NCBI RefSeq assembly: GCF_002954545.1
Contig: NZ_MSCH01000003.1
Location: 2,085,991 to 2,149,990 of the forward strand
Source of the DNA: Psychrosphaera saromensis
GTDB taxonomy: Bacteria > Pseudomonadota > Gammaproteobacteria > Enterobacterales > Alteromonadaceae
Reading direction: 5' to 3'
Length of the DNA: 64,000 bases
Part shown: positions 40,369-50,023 of the stretch, in pieces
Layout of the letters: each line of letters starts with the position of its first letter
Position numbering within the stretch: position 1 is the stretch's first letter
Position numbers and translations under genes: made by a program
The notes under the pieces: generated by a model
What the model was told of the DNA's origin: nothing
What the model saw: the letters and a program-made list of their open reading frames with translations, nothing else
Database searches by the model: none

Positions 40369-40713
40369 TTATTCGTCAGATGAAGACGGGGTTAATGTTT
40401 GCCATAATTTTTCAAGCTGATAAAAGTCACGAGTACTTTCTTGCATAACATGCAGCACAACTGGCCCCATATCAACTAATACCCATTCGCTATCGGCTTT
40501 ACCTTCAACACCTAAAGGCATTTCTCCAGCTTCTTTAGCTTCATAAGCAACGTGTTCTGCAATTGATTGCACATGCTTTCTTGAATTACCTGAGCAGATC
40601 ACCATGAATTCTGTAATGGTGGATGTAGCGCCAACGTCAATGGTAATGATGTCACGTGCTTTAAGATCGTCTATTTTATCTAATACGAATTCTAGAATTT
40701 GTTGAGTTTGCAA
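40369..40713 (-). CDS. rsfS: Ribosomal silencing factor RsfS
   Basis: Binds uL14 and prevents 30S-50S joining in starved cells. 114 residues with DIITIDV, TEFMVICSGNSRKHVQSIAE and DMGPVVLHVM, the family hallmarks. It sits between nadD and rlmH. The 122-base gap before nadD may hold a promoter. Confidence 0.95.
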   Translation of the reverse strand: MQTQQILEFVLDKIDDLKARDIITIDVGATSTITEFMVICSGNSRKHVQSIAEHVAYEAKEAGEMPLGVEGKADSEWVLVDMGPVVLHVMQESTRDFYQLEKLWQTLTPSSSDE

Positions 40714-40835
40714 AGTGGTTATGGACCTGTTTTAACCTTGAAATTGTTTTAGATTCTACTTTGCTAACGCCATAGAGTACAGGGCTAAATAACATCTAAG
40801 TGTCTGCTTTTTTGCTTTTATTTAAAGTTAAGCGA

Positions 40836-41486
40836 TTACGACTTGTATAAATTATGTAAATCTATGTATTGCTGGACTGCCGTAGGCAACATAGTTAACT
40901 CATTTTTGCTTATATTACTGGCTTTATTAGTGGACTGGCCATACATGTTTTGTATTTCAGAAGAGGAAATGTCGACTTCGGTAACCGAGGTAATAATTAC
41001 TTGGTTTTGTAAATAGGCTTGTAGCTCAGAAGGGAGTTCATTAGGATTATATTCAACCCCAGGGCGCTGCATAACCAGTAAGTCGCAAAAAGAAAAAATC
41101 TCCTGCCACTTAAACCACAAATGAAAATTAATTAACGAGTCCATACCAATCAAAAAATACAATTTATGCTTTGGGTATTTATTATGAAAATACTCGATAG
41201 TTTGACGGGTATAAGAGGGCGTTGTTAATTGAGTTTCATAGTCGCTGACTTCAATGCTTAACGGGCTGTTATCAAGGTTTTGTAATGCCAGCTTAGTCAT
41301 CTGTAAACGATGGGAACTGCTTACATTTGGCGTTTCTTTATGTGGTGGAATATGACAGGGTAAATAGATTAGCTTTTGTGCATTAACCGACTTAGCCGCC
41401 TCTATTGCCGGAAATAAGTGGCCATTATGAATTGGGTTAAAAGTACCACCGTAAATCACTATCACGGGCTTGTCTGATAAAGGCAT
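40836..41486 (-). CDS. nadD: Nicotinate-nucleotide adenylyltransferase
   Basis: Forms deamido-NAD from nicotinate mononucleotide and ATP. 216 residues. The nucleotidyltransferase motif GGTFNPIHNGHL is at the N-terminus, followed by PCHIPPHKE and the FLIGMDSLINFHLWF block; ISSSEI near the C-terminus replaces the ISST/ISS-R motif. It begins four bases after holA. Confidence 0.93.
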   Translation of the reverse strand: MPLSDKPVIVIYGGTFNPIHNGHLFPAIEAAKSVNAQKLIYLPCHIPPHKETPNVSSSHRLQMTKLALQNLDNSPLSIEVSDYETQLTTPSYTRQTIEYFHNKYPKHKLYFLIGMDSLINFHLWFKWQEIFSFCDLLVMQRPGVEYNPNELPSELQAYLQNQVIITSVTEVDISSSEIQNMYGQSTNKASNISKNELTMLPTAVQQYIDLHNLYKS

Positions 41487-41490
41487 CGCC

Positions 41491-42546
41491 TTAATTTAAC
41501 TCCAAGTCTAAGTCCAGCGGTAACTCAACATTAGCCAAGTCCGCAGCACCCGTTAGCATTAAACAAACATGGGCGAACATAGAGTATGGGCAAGTTAACG
41601 TGTGAAACTTAATAGCCTGATCAATTTGCGCCAATTGATGCACCGCCGCATTTAAAATATGCGTTGGGATACGCTTGGCTTGATTCAAATAAACTGCCTG
41701 TTTGTTTTTCCACACTTTATGGCTGTCTAAAATCGATTTAGTGTCGAGCTTATAGTTTAACGCCTGATTCAATTGTTGGATTAACACCACGTCTTTTTGT
41801 AATGCCCAAAGAATAATATTGGGTTCCAACTCTTCAATTTTTAAGCGCTCAATAATATTGACACATTGTTTGGCATTGCCCGCCCATAATTGATCTATAA
41901 GCTGAAAAACCGAATAACGAGATTGGTCGGCAACTAACTTTTTAACGTCGGTTAAAGTAACGTTTGACGTGGACAGCGCCATAGATATTTTTTCTAACTC
42001 TTGGGCACAAGCCAATAAATTACCCGCGGTAAACTCCAACAAATACACTTGAGCTTCATAACTCATTTGCATTTTATGTTTGGCTAATTGGTCTTTTAAC
42101 CAACGTTGTAGGTGATTACCGTCAATATCATAAACGGGAATATAAATACCTACTTTGTCTAAACCTTTAAACCAAGCTGCGCGCGTTTGGCTACTTTCTA
42201 GTTTTGGCCCAAATATCACTAAGCTAGTCTCAGACGACAATTGTTCCGTTATTTGTTTAATAGCATCGCTGCCTGCTTTGGGCATTTTGCCTGAGGTAAG
42301 TTCTAATTCAATTAACTTGGTGGATGAAAACAAAGACATAGACTGGCAATGTTCTATTAAGTCATCCCACTCAAATTGGTCGTCATCAGACAGTCTGATA
42401 AATTCTTCTACGCCGTTTTGTTTGGCCGCTTGTTTTATTTGTAAACGACAATCATTAATTTGAAACGGCTCATCACCAAACAACAGATAGCAGGGCGCTA
42501 GTCCATCTTTAAGTGTGGTTGCTATTTGATTGGCGTAAATTTTCAT
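41491..42546 (-). CDS. holA: DNA polymerase III subunit delta
   Basis: Clamp-loader subunit that opens the beta clamp. 351 residues. CYLLFGDEPFQINDCRLQI at the N-terminus, a degenerate AAA+ fold without a P-loop, and the C-terminal collar domain fit HolA. It lies between lptE and nadD, the conserved order. Confidence 0.92.
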   Translation of the reverse strand: MKIYANQIATTLKDGLAPCYLLFGDEPFQINDCRLQIKQAAKQNGVEEFIRLSDDDQFEWDDLIEHCQSMSLFSSTKLIELELTSGKMPKAGSDAIKQITEQLSSETSLVIFGPKLESSQTRAAWFKGLDKVGIYIPVYDIDGNHLQRWLKDQLAKHKMQMSYEAQVYLLEFTAGNLLACAQELEKISMALSTSNVTLTDVKKLVADQSRYSVFQLIDQLWAGNAKQCVNIIERLKIEELEPNIILWALQKDVVLIQQLNQALNYKLDTKSILDSHKVWKNKQAVYLNQAKRIPTHILNAAVHQLAQIDQAIKFHTLTCPYSMFAHVCLMLTGAADLANVELPLDLDLELN

Positions 42547-42551
42547 AGCGG

Positions 42552-43055
42552 TTATTTAATACCATTGAGTTGCGACATTATACGGTCGCTAGCTAATACG
42601 CGTAACTCAGACAAAATCAATTCACGCTCACGTTCTTTACCAAGCGCATTGTTTGGATCATCTTGAAACTCTCGGGTTAACTCAAAAGAAAAGTGCTGAG
42701 CCGGCTTATTAGGTAAACGGACTTCAAACTCAACCTGATAAATTAATTCGTATTCGGCAACTTGGCCGTTAGGGAATAAAGACAGAGTACGGCGCTGAAA
42801 TTGTTCAGGCAGTATTTTTAATTCGGCATTTTTTACATTGAACTTAGGCAATAAAACAACTTTGTTTTGGCTTAACCTGATTTTCACTTGTTTAGCCAAA
42901 GGGCTAAATTTCTTAGTGGAAGTTAAGTACAACGTTTGTAATGACTCAGGCAGGTAGTAATGCCCTTTAAGTTTAAAACCACAACTTGATGAGAATAAAA
43001 CAATTAAAACAGTGGCGAATACTAATACAGATTTCATAGTTGAAATGGTGCTCAT
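42552..43055 (-). CDS. lptE: LPS-assembly lipoprotein LptE
   Basis: Plug/partner of LptD in outer-membrane LPS export. About 167 residues from the ATG at 43055; an ATG at 43037 (MKSVLVFATVLIVLFSSSC) is an equally plausible start, closer to the signal peptide. Lipobox SSSC followed by GFKLKGHYYLPESLQTLYL matches LptE. C-terminal ELRVLASDRIMSQLN is typical. Same unit as leuS and holA, with a 200-base gap and terminator in front. Confidence 0.9.
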   Translation of the reverse strand: MSTISTMKSVLVFATVLIVLFSSSCGFKLKGHYYLPESLQTLYLTSTKKFSPLAKQVKIRLSQNKVVLLPKFNVKNAELKILPEQFQRRTLSLFPNGQVAEYELIYQVEFEVRLPNKPAQHFSFELTREFQDDPNNALGKERERELILSELRVLASDRIMSQLNGIK

Positions 43056-43190
43056 CAATAAGATTAAGGGTGATTAAATTTTATTACCGGACTATTAAAC
43101 GCTATTTAACGTTTTTTTTAAATAGGCAATATTCAAAGCAAGTACTAAAGCGGCAATTAACAGCAAGTTAGGAAAACTAAAACGTTAAGT

Positions 43191-43222
43191 AAAAAAGAAG
43201 CCAAGAGTTTACCTTGGCTTCT
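43191..43222 (-). terminator. Intrinsic terminator after leuS
   Basis: Minus strand: AGAAGCCAAG / CTTGGCTTCT, 7-base loop, T6 run, about 40 bases past the leuS stop. Confidence 0.88.
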
Positions 43223-43260
43223 GATTGTATTTTCTAGTTAACGCTAAGAGTCAATAACCG

Positions 43261-45879
43261 TTAGTTTGCAACGATATTAAGAACTTTGCCTTTAACAAAA
43301 ATAACTTTACGTACTGTTTTGTCAGACAAGAAACGTTCAACATTTGACTCAGCAAATGCCAATTCTTTAACTTGTTCTTCAGTCGCATCAGCAGCAACGG
43401 TTAGTTTACCGCGTACTTTACCGTTCACTTGAACAATAATAAGTTTTTCGTCTTCAACCATTGCTGACTTATCAGCAACTGGCCATTGTGCGTTTTCAAC
43501 GTCGTTGCCATTACCAAGCATTGCCCATAAGTCGTGACAAACGTGTGGTGTAATTGGCGTTAACATAATAACCACAGCTTCCATGCCTTCTGTTAACACT
43601 GCTTTATCAGCATCTGTTTCCAGTGGCGCTTTGGCAAGTTTATTCATCAATTCCATAATGGCAGCAATCGCAGTATTAAAGGTATTACGACGGTCTAAAT
43701 CGTCGGTTACTTTTTCTATAGCTTTGTGTACTTCACGGCGAATAACTTTTTGCTCATTAGATAAGGTGGCAAAATCAAAGTCTTTTACCAAGCCTGCATC
43801 AATCACGTCGTTTGCAAGTTTCCAAACACGTTTAATGAAACGATGCGCACCTTCAACACCAGTATCAGACCATTCCAATGTTTGCTCTGGAGGCGCGGTA
43901 AACATCATGAATAAACGAACCGTGTCAGCACCTAATTTGTCGATAACTTTTTGCGGGTCTATGCCGTTATTTTTCGACTTAGACATTTTAGACATACCAG
44001 AAGAAATAACCGGCTGACCATCTCTAATATGCCATGCTTTAGTTACTCGGCCTTTATCGTCTCTTTCTACATCAACTTCCGTTGGTGCAATCCAAACTTT
44101 TCCGCCATTATCCGCTTCACGGTAATAGGTTTCTGCTAATACCATACCTTGACATAACAAACGTTTAAACGGTTCGTCAGACTCAACCAAACCAACGTCA
44201 CGCATTAGTTTATGGAAAAAACGAGCGTATAATAAATGCAAGATGGCGTGTTCAATACCACCAACATATTGGTCAACAGGCAACCAGTAATTCGCTTTTT
44301 CTGGGTCTAACATCATGTCGTCAGACTGTGGCGAACAATAACGCGCGTAATACCAAGATGACTCCATAAAGGTATCAAAGGTATCGGTTTCTCTGAATGC
44401 AGTTTGTCCGTTAATTGTGGTTTTTGCCCACTCAGGATCAGACTTAATAGGTGACGCTGAACCATCCATTACCACATCTTCTGGCAATATAACTGGTAAG
44501 TCTTGTTCTGGAACTGGAACCGACGTGCCATCTTCCAAGGTTGCCATTGGAATTGGCGCGCCCCAGTAACGTTGACGAGAAACACCCCAGTCACGTAAAC
44601 GGAAGTTAACTGTTTTTTTGCCTTTACCGTCTTGCTCTAATTTGGCAACAATCGCGGCAAACGCTTGAGTGAAGTCTAAACCGTCAAATTCACCTGAGTT
44701 AATTAACGTGCCTTTTTCTGTGAAAGCAGCAACAGACAAATCAATGTCTTCGCTAGCGCTAATTACTTGTTTGATCTGTAAACCGTATTTTGTCGCAAAT
44801 TCCCAATCACGTTGATCATGACCTGGAACAGACATAACCGCACCTGTGCCGTAACCCATTAATACAAAGTTAGCCGACCATACTGGTACTTCTTCACCCG
44901 TTATTGGGTGAATAGCACGGTAACCTGTATCACAACCAAGTTTATCCATAGTCGCCATATCGGCTTCTGCTACAGACTGGCTTTTACAGTCTTCAATGAA
45001 CTCAGCTAATTTAGAATTTGTTTCTGCGGCTTTTAATGCAAGAGGGTGTTGTGCTGCAACGGCAAGATAAGTTACACCAAGTAAGGTGTCTGGACGCGTT
45101 GTGTAAACCTCTAGTGCTTGCTCTTCGCCAAGCTCTTCAACAAAGCTTGAATCTTTTTTTCCGTTATTCACTAACGCAAATTTGATGTCAGCACCTTCAG
45201 AACGACCAATCCAGTTTTTTTGCATGGTCTTAACTTGCTCAGGCCAATTTTCTAATTGGTCTAAGTCTGTTAATAATTCGTCAGCGTAATCCGTGATTTT
45301 AATAAACCACTGTGGAATTTCTTTTTGTTCTACTAATGCACCTGAGCGCCAGCCACGACCGTCAATAACTTGCTCGTTGGCTAAAACCGTATTATCAACT
45401 GGATCCCAGTTTACCGTTGCGGTTTTTTTATAAACTAAGCCTTTTTCGTACAACTTAGTGAAAAACCATTGTTCCCAACGATAATATTCAGGGGTACAAG
45501 TGGCCACTTCACGATCCCAGTCATAACCAAAACCCAAAGAGTTAAGTTGGTTTTTCATGTAATCGATATTTTCGTATGTCCACTTAGCAGGTGCTGTTTT
45601 GTGGTTTATAGCTGCATTTTCAGCAGGTAAACCAAACGCATCCCAACCCATAGGTTGCATAACGTTTTTGCCATTAAGTCTTTGAAAACGAGAAATAACA
45701 TCACCAATGGTGTAGTTACGAACGTGTCCCATATGCAGGCGACCACTAGGATAAGGCAACATTGAGAGGCAGTAAAACTTCTCTTTAGTTTCATCTTCCG
45801 TCACTTTAAACGTTTGATTGTCGGTCCAATGTTGTTGAACTTTTTGTTCAATTTCCTGATGGTTGTATTCTGATTGCAT
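43261..45879 (-). CDS. leuS: Leucyl-tRNA synthetase
   Basis: Class I synthetase, 872 residues. HIGH-type motif in [18 protein letters not shown] (residues about 43-60), the CP1 editing domain with [17 protein letters not shown], and KMSKS in [16 protein letters not shown] near residue 635. The anticodon-binding domain and C-terminal LeuS-specific domain (VNGKVRGKL) are complete. In its leader (about 45900-45926, minus strand) a hairpin CGCCTAAATA.../...TTTAGGTGT is visible. The accessory region begins on the other side of this gene. Confidence 0.97.
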   Translation of the reverse strand: MQSEYNHQEIEQKVQQHWTDNQTFKVTEDETKEKFYCLSMLPYPSGRLHMGHVRNYTIGDVISRFQRLNGKNVMQPMGWDAFGLPAENAAINHKTAPAKWTYENIDYMKNQLNSLGFGYDWDREVATCTPEYYRWEQWFFTKLYEKGLVYKKTATVNWDPVDNTVLANEQVIDGRGWRSGALVEQKEIPQWFIKITDYADELLTDLDQLENWPEQVKTMQKNWIGRSEGADIKFALVNNGKKDSSFVEELGEEQALEVYTTRPDTLLGVTYLAVAAQHPLALKAAETNSKLAEFIEDCKSQSVAEADMATMDKLGCDTGYRAIHPITGEEVPVWSANFVLMGYGTGAVMSVPGHDQRDWEFATKYGLQIKQVISASEDIDLSVAAFTEKGTLINSGEFDGLDFTQAFAAIVAKLEQDGKGKKTVNFRLRDWGVSRQRYWGAPIPMATLEDGTSVPVPEQDLPVILPEDVVMDGSASPIKSDPEWAKTTINGQTAFRETDTFDTFMESSWYYARYCSPQSDDMMLDPEKANYWLPVDQYVGGIEHAILHLLYARFFHKLMRDVGLVESDEPFKRLLCQGMVLAETYYREADNGGKVWIAPTEVDVERDDKGRVTKAWHIRDGQPVISSGMSKMSKSKNNGIDPQKVIDKLGADTVRLFMMFTAPPEQTLEWSDTGVEGAHRFIKRVWKLANDVIDAGLVKDFDFATLSNEQKVIRREVHKAIEKVTDDLDRRNTFNTAIAAIMELMNKLAKAPLETDADKAVLTEGMEAVVIMLTPITPHVCHDLWAMLGNGNDVENAQWPVADKSAMVEDEKLIIVQVNGKVRGKLTVAADATEEQVKELAFAESNVERFLSDKTVRKVIFVKGKVLNIVAN

Positions 45880-46131
45880 GGTTAGATCTCAGTTTGCGGT
45901 TACACCTAAATGACTGTATTTAGGCGTATAACGATTAGTCGCGGCATTAGAAATAATATCGAAAAATTGCCGTGGAATTTTAAGGCGCTAAGCATAACGA
46001 ATAAGCCTGTTAGCAACAAGAGAGGATATGAGAAAAAACGCAATTTGTGTAAAAAAATTACAGTTAGAAATTTAATAAGCTGCACTTATGAAGTAAACAA
46101 GTCGTCAGCTCTCAGGCAATAAGTTGTGGTG

Positions 46132-46512
46132 TAATACCAATTGAATTAATGAATTAGTTATTCAGCGAGAATTAAAAGGTTCATAGGTGAGGCATTGATT
46201 GAAGAAAATGGTTGTTCCCTTGTTGAAATCAATAAAGACAATATGCTCCTGCATTGTCACCTTACCCTACATCCTTGTAGGGCAACAAAGCATATGAAGC
46301 TTTTAAACTCGCCCTTCGGGAGCTTGTTAGAGGCGCGCCAAACTATTCATATGAGCAGCGCAAAATTTATTTGATGTACGACTGCATGGATGCAGGAGAT
46401 AGAGCGACTCAGGAGACAAAGCCGAGAATAACTATATCGACACAAATTTTGCTTATTCTCACACCTCTAACATAGCTCTGAACTAATCAATTCATTAATA
46501 CAATTGGTATTA
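46132..46512. mobile_element. MITE-like element with terminal inverted repeats
   Basis: Left end 46132-46160 begins TAATACCAATTG and continues ATTAATGAATT; right end 46481-46512 is its reverse complement with a two-base insertion (AATTCATTAAT, CAATTGGTATTA). About 381 bases in total with no coding frame of note. Inside, a stretch near 46384-46432 (GCATGGATGCAGGAGATAG, then GAGACAAAGCCGA) resembles part of repeat copy B at 48213-48260. The rest of 45880-46690 holds no convincing gene. A clear target-site duplication was not found. Confidence 0.75.
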
Positions 46513-46690
46513 GTAAATACAGAATGAAAAATTATTTATCTCGCTATTTACTGATCTCAAACAATATTTTAGTTTATAAAGCATATTATGGTGTTATGCA
46601 GAAAATAGCATGTTGGCAATCGCTTTATGTAGAAGCTTATAAAAAGAGTAGCTTTGTACAGCTAAGAATTTTGTGCTGGGAGGCAGTAGT

Positions 46691-47923
46691 ATGGAATGGT
46701 TCAAAAGTATTTATGACTTTATCGAGAGAAAGTTTTTCTTTACCTTAAGCAGAAAAATTATAGGTAATATAGGTTTTCTATTTTTGTTTCAAATAGCAAA
46801 TCTGTACTTGTTTTCTAATTGGTTGTCGTCGCCCGATATTGATGAAGACACGATGAAAATGGTTTCGACTATTTTATTTATAGTTAGCGCGTTGAGCTTT
46901 ATTTTCACCATTTTCTATATGCACCATCTTATTGTTAAGCCTGTGCAAGCCTTACTCTCTACACTGAACAATATAAACCACACCAAAGGCGACCTTTCAA
47001 CTCGCTTGCCTAAATTTAGCCACGACGAATTTACCGAGTTATCTACAGCGTACAATACCTTTGCCAATAACTTAACTGGCTTAATCAAACAGGTTTACCT
47101 AGATGCCCAAAGTGCAACTAAAGCCAATCAAACCGTGACCAGTCTGGTCAACGAGAGTTACCAACAAGCTGATCAGCAAAAAACAATGAGTGACAATATT
47201 ACAGATGCCGTGACACAAGTCAGCCAAAGTATTTTTGGGATTGTTAGCGCGTCGGAGCAAGTAACCTCAACCAATGAAAAAAACCAAGGGCATGTGCAAA
47301 ATGCCAATCAAATACTATCAAGCTCACAACAACAAATTGAAAAAATCACCCAACTGTTAAGTCACTTCTCCTCCACAGTAAAAGGCTTACAAGATAACGC
47401 AGATAACGTACGTAATATTTTAAAAGTAGTGGAAGGTTTTGCCGACCAAACCAACCTTTTAGCATTAAACGCCGCGATTGAAGCAGCTAGAGCAGGAGAG
47501 GCTGGAAGAGGGTTTGCCATTGTAGCCGATGAAGTGAGAAGTTTATCAGCCAAAGTATCGGATGCAACGCAGCAGATCAGCAACTTCTTAAATCAAATGG
47601 AAACCTTGGTAAGTGAAACGCATACTGAATCAACCACCTTGATCACAGAGTCTAGTAATATGGAACAAAGCATAAAAGACACATCAAGTATTTTTGAATT
47701 GATGATCCGCGATTTTGAAGAAAACGTAACGGCTTTTGGCGTCATTATGGAGTCAGTAACGTCATTAGAAGTACAACAAAATAATACCGCAGATTTTGCC
47801 GCAGGAATTACCTCATTAAGTAATGACATTCAACAGCGTTTGCAATCAACCACAGAGCAAGCGAGTAAAGCACAAAGTATGGCTAGTTCTACTCAAAAGG
47901 GGTTAGGGCAGTTTGTTGAGTAA
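46691..47923 (+). CDS. Methyl-accepting chemotaxis protein with minimal periplasmic loop
   Basis: The ATG at 46691 is used because GGGAGG lies seven bases upstream. 410 residues: two membrane segments (about 25-45 and 60-80) separated by only about 15 residues, a HAMP domain (about 82-135, [16 protein letters not shown]), and a complete signalling hairpin ([21 protein letters not shown] near residue 255). It has no periplasmic ligand domain, so it may sense membrane, redox or cytoplasmic cues, or act in an alternative pathway. A weak hairpin (AGCCTC/GAGGCT, 47942-47957) follows. It is located between two repeat elements. Confidence 0.88.
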   Translation: MEWFKSIYDFIERKFFFTLSRKIIGNIGFLFLFQIANLYLFSNWLSSPDIDEDTMKMVSTILFIVSALSFIFTIFYMHHLIVKPVQALLSTLNNINHTKGDLSTRLPKFSHDEFTELSTAYNTFANNLTGLIKQVYLDAQSATKANQTVTSLVNESYQQADQQKTMSDNITDAVTQVSQSIFGIVSASEQVTSTNEKNQGHVQNANQILSSSQQQIEKITQLLSHFSSTVKGLQDNADNVRNILKVVEGFADQTNLLALNAAIEAARAGEAGRGFAIVADEVRSLSAKVSDATQQISNFLNQMETLVSETHTESTTLITESSNMEQSIKDTSSIFELMIRDFEENVTAFGVIMESVTSLEVQQNNTADFAAGITSLSNDIQQRLQSTTEQASKAQSMASSTQKGLGQFVE

Positions 47924-47962
47924 AATCAACTGTTTTTTTAGAGCCTCTAATGAGGCTTATTT

Positions 47963-48345
47963 TCTATTTGGTGTATTAACTTTGTCATGGTGCTTGTCAG
48001 AATTCTAAGGTTTCGCCCCTCGGCTGTCATCAAGTAAACATCCCTGTATTGATGACATCCCATCATCCTTGATGTGAACTATACCTTTTTGCAACAGCCC
48101 AAAAACGTAACCCGCTCTTATAATGAAACAGAGCGCCGCCCGTCACCAAATATCTATTTGTATTAACTTTTGTTTACTAAATACTAACTTTCATCTTCAA
48201 ATACGGACGACTCCATGGATGGAGGAGGTAGAGCGAAGCAGGATGCCAGAGCCGAAAAACATTCGTCCCTGAATACTTTCCTCAATCGGGCATCCATGCC
48301 CGCTCGATTTGAGAAAAGTTATATTTAACACAGATATTTGAATCG
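47963..48345. repeat. Dispersed intergenic repeat, copy B
   Basis: Shares three blocks with copy A (47963-47988, 48011-48024, 48083-48113). Between the second and third it has an extra palindromic insert (TGTCATCAA ... TTGATGACA, 48025-48056) that copy A lacks. Downstream, CCATGGATGGAGGAGGTAG (48213-48231) and ACATTCGTCCCTGAA (48260-48274) are related to stretches in copy A and in the MITE-like element. No gene is seen in 47924-48662. Confidence 0.85.
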
Positions 48346-48348
48346 GGA

Positions 48349-48396
48349 GTAAAAGTAAAAGTAAAAGCAAAAGCAAAAGCAAAAGCAAAAGCAAAA
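48349..48396. repeat. Hexamer tandem repeat (GTAAAA x3, GCAAAA x5)
   Basis: Eight uninterrupted 6-base units, purine-rich on the plus strand. Confidence 0.9.
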
Positions 48397-48435
48397 GCAT
48401 TACAGCTTTATATGCCACTTTCTTCCATAGTCAGG

Positions 48436-48463
48436 AAAACGGCCCAATAGGTCGTTTTTGTTT
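48436..48463 (+). terminator. Terminator-like hairpin before the Panacea operon
   Basis: AAAACGGCC / GGTCGTTTT with loop CAATA and further T residues. It would insulate the operon from upstream transcription. Confidence 0.6.
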
Positions 48464-48662
48464 TACATGGGAATTTGTACTTAATTTATAAAGTCTATAG
48501 ATAGTAATAGCTTAATCTTTGTGCTAAAAATAATACCAAAATAAAAACAGCCCAATCGTCGGTAGAAATACAACCCATTGGGTCGATATTAAATTGTTAG
48601 CATTGCTTAGAGTCTGTCGTAGTAGCGGTTAAATTATCGAACGTTTATAAAGGAAAGTTAAA

Positions 48663-49544
48663 TTGGAATTAGCAGTAAATGAACTCCCACGCTACAAAAG
48701 GTGGCCGTTCAAATTTTTTAATAAAGGACTATACCCGGGTATCTATAGTGTACTTGCTCTTGGTTACATTGGGATTCCCTCTAATATTCAAGAGATGGTT
48801 AGACATCAATTGCCTATTGAATGGCGAACGTGGGCATTAAACTATTGGAATTTAGATCAGTGGTTTACTGCTTTGTTTATCACCGCATTAATTGGCGCCA
48901 TTTGGGGCGGGATTGGTAGTCAGTTAACATCCTCTTTTCTAAATAAAATTTATCGGAGAGTAAAAGAAGAAAATGAGCAGTTAAAAGAGAAAAATAGCAG
49001 TACAGCTATCAATTGTTATGAATTGTTTAGCCATTATATTTACAACAATTATTTCGCAAAATTTAGTTTAACTTCTAATGAAAGGTTAAGTTTATATAAA
49101 TTAGATATGGATTTATTTTTATGTGTAGGGCGGTATTCAGAAAACGAACTATACAGACAAAAACCTAATAGATTATATCCACGCAATGTAGGGTGTATTG
49201 AAACAGTTTGGAAAACAGGTAAAGTAGAACACGTTATTCCTTTTGATTCAGAAACTGAATTTGATAAGTGGAAAAAGTACAATATTGAAAACTTCGGATT
49301 TGGAGACTCAGTACTAAACAACATGAAAATGAGAAGCCGGGCTTTTCTTGGATTTAGGATTCAAAATTCGCAAAAGCAAACTATTGCGGTATTAATTTTT
49401 GAATCCACCCAAGCTAGCGGGTTAAAATTCTCAAAACTAAATACCGCAATGACTCAAAGAGAATTACAAAATATTTCTCATCTTTTAGAATCTTTGAATA
49501 GTCATATGCCAAGCTTACAGTCAGCGTCATTGGAGGGTTTCTAA
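48663..49544 (+). CDS. 2TM membrane protein with GAF-like domain, partner of a Panacea protein
   Basis: 293 residues from a TTG start with AAAGGAAAG upstream; no other start precedes the hydrophobic part. Visible parts: two membrane segments (about residues 22-42, GLYPGIYSVLALGYIGIP, and 69-90, FTALFITALIGAIWGGIGSQL), a charged coiled coil (about 96-112), then an alpha/beta domain of about 150 residues reading like a GAF domain (ERLSLYKLD, RLYPRNVGCIETVWKTG, AFLGFRI, IAVLIFES). The stop overlaps the next ATG by one base (TAATG), so translation is coupled to the Panacea gene. Family not recognised by name. Panacea genes are known to sit next to their toxins, so this could be a membrane-targeting toxin or effector; that is inference. 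AT-rich and lying among repeats, it looks acquired. Confidence 0.65.
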   Translation: MELAVNELPRYKRWPFKFFNKGLYPGIYSVLALGYIGIPSNIQEMVRHQLPIEWRTWALNYWNLDQWFTALFITALIGAIWGGIGSQLTSSFLNKIYRRVKEENEQLKEKNSSTAINCYELFSHYIYNNYFAKFSLTSNERLSLYKLDMDLFLCVGRYSENELYRQKPNRLYPRNVGCIETVWKTGKVEHVIPFDSETEFDKWKKYNIENFGFGDSVLNNMKMRSRAFLGFRIQNSQKQTIAVLIFESTQASGLKFSKLNTAMTQRELQNISHLLESLNSHMPSLQSASLEGF

Positions 49545-50023
49545 TGGAAAACGTAATTATAAATGTCATTAAGTATATTTTATCTGCTTATCCTTATAAG
49601 GAGGAGCTTTCAGCATCAAGATTAACCAAAATGCTATATTTAACTGATTGGAAAAATGCTATAGAGCACGATACTCAGTTAAGTCAAACTGTATGGCACT
49701 TTAATCATTATGGTCCATATGTTGATGACTTTGTTGATATGGCTCGTAAAGATAAAGATATTAATGTAGTCAATACTAAAACTATGTTCGGTGGTAATAA
49801 GCAATTATTTAAATTGTCAGATAAAAATTCTGGAAAAATAGATTTATCTGATGAATTGAAAGTAATTGTAGATTTCGTAATAAACGCTACGAAAGATAAA
49901 AACTATGATGATTTTATCAAGCTTGTCTATTCTACGTACCCAGTCATTTCAAGTAGTAAATATAGTAACCTTGATCTAGTATCTAAAGCTAGAGAATACA
50001 AAAGTCAATTAAATGCAAGGTAA
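49544..50023 (+). CDS. Panacea-domain (DUF4065/SocA-like) protein, probable antitoxin
   Basis: 159 residues. The Panacea signature is clear: RLTKMLYLTDW near residue 28, then WHFNHYGPYVDDFVDMA around 53-69, and an extended helical C-terminus. Panacea proteins neutralise diverse toxins encoded beside them and some act as protease adaptors (SocA). The gene overlaps the preceding 2TM-GAF gene by one base, and its stop is one base from the attC site, so the pair has the form of an integron-cassette toxin-antitoxin operon. The partner order here is unusual in that the Panacea gene is second. Confidence 0.75.
   Translation: MENVIINVIKYILSAYPYKEELSASRLTKMLYLTDWKNAIEHDTQLSQTVWHFNHYGPYVDDFVDMARKDKDINVVNTKTMFGGNKQLFKLSDKNSGKIDLSDELKVIVDFVINATKDKNYDDFIKLVYSTYPVISSSKYSNLDLVSKAREYKSQLNAR

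Noticed and set aside
43583-44017. Plus-strand frame opposite leuS
   Set aside because: Antisense shadow of leuS, with no ribosome site and low-complexity Ser/Lys composition.
45910-46122. Possible small gene upstream of leuS
   Set aside because: No ribosome site, odd basic composition, and it covers the leuS promoter/leader; not supported.
46524-46748. Possible small gene before the second chemoreceptor
   Set aside because: It overlaps the chemoreceptor start, lacks a ribosome site, and has no recognisable features.
48197-48418. Minus-strand frame with a poly-Leu stretch
   Set aside because: The Leu run is the reverse of the GCAAAA hexamer tract and the rest overlaps repeat copy B.
48540-48605. 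Possible third attC in front of the 2TM-GAF gene (GCCCAAT ... ATTGGGT ... TTGTTAGCA)
   Set aside because: The arms pair over only seven bases, the right box deviates from GTTRRRY and lies too far from the stem; too weak to claim, though it would complete the cassette.
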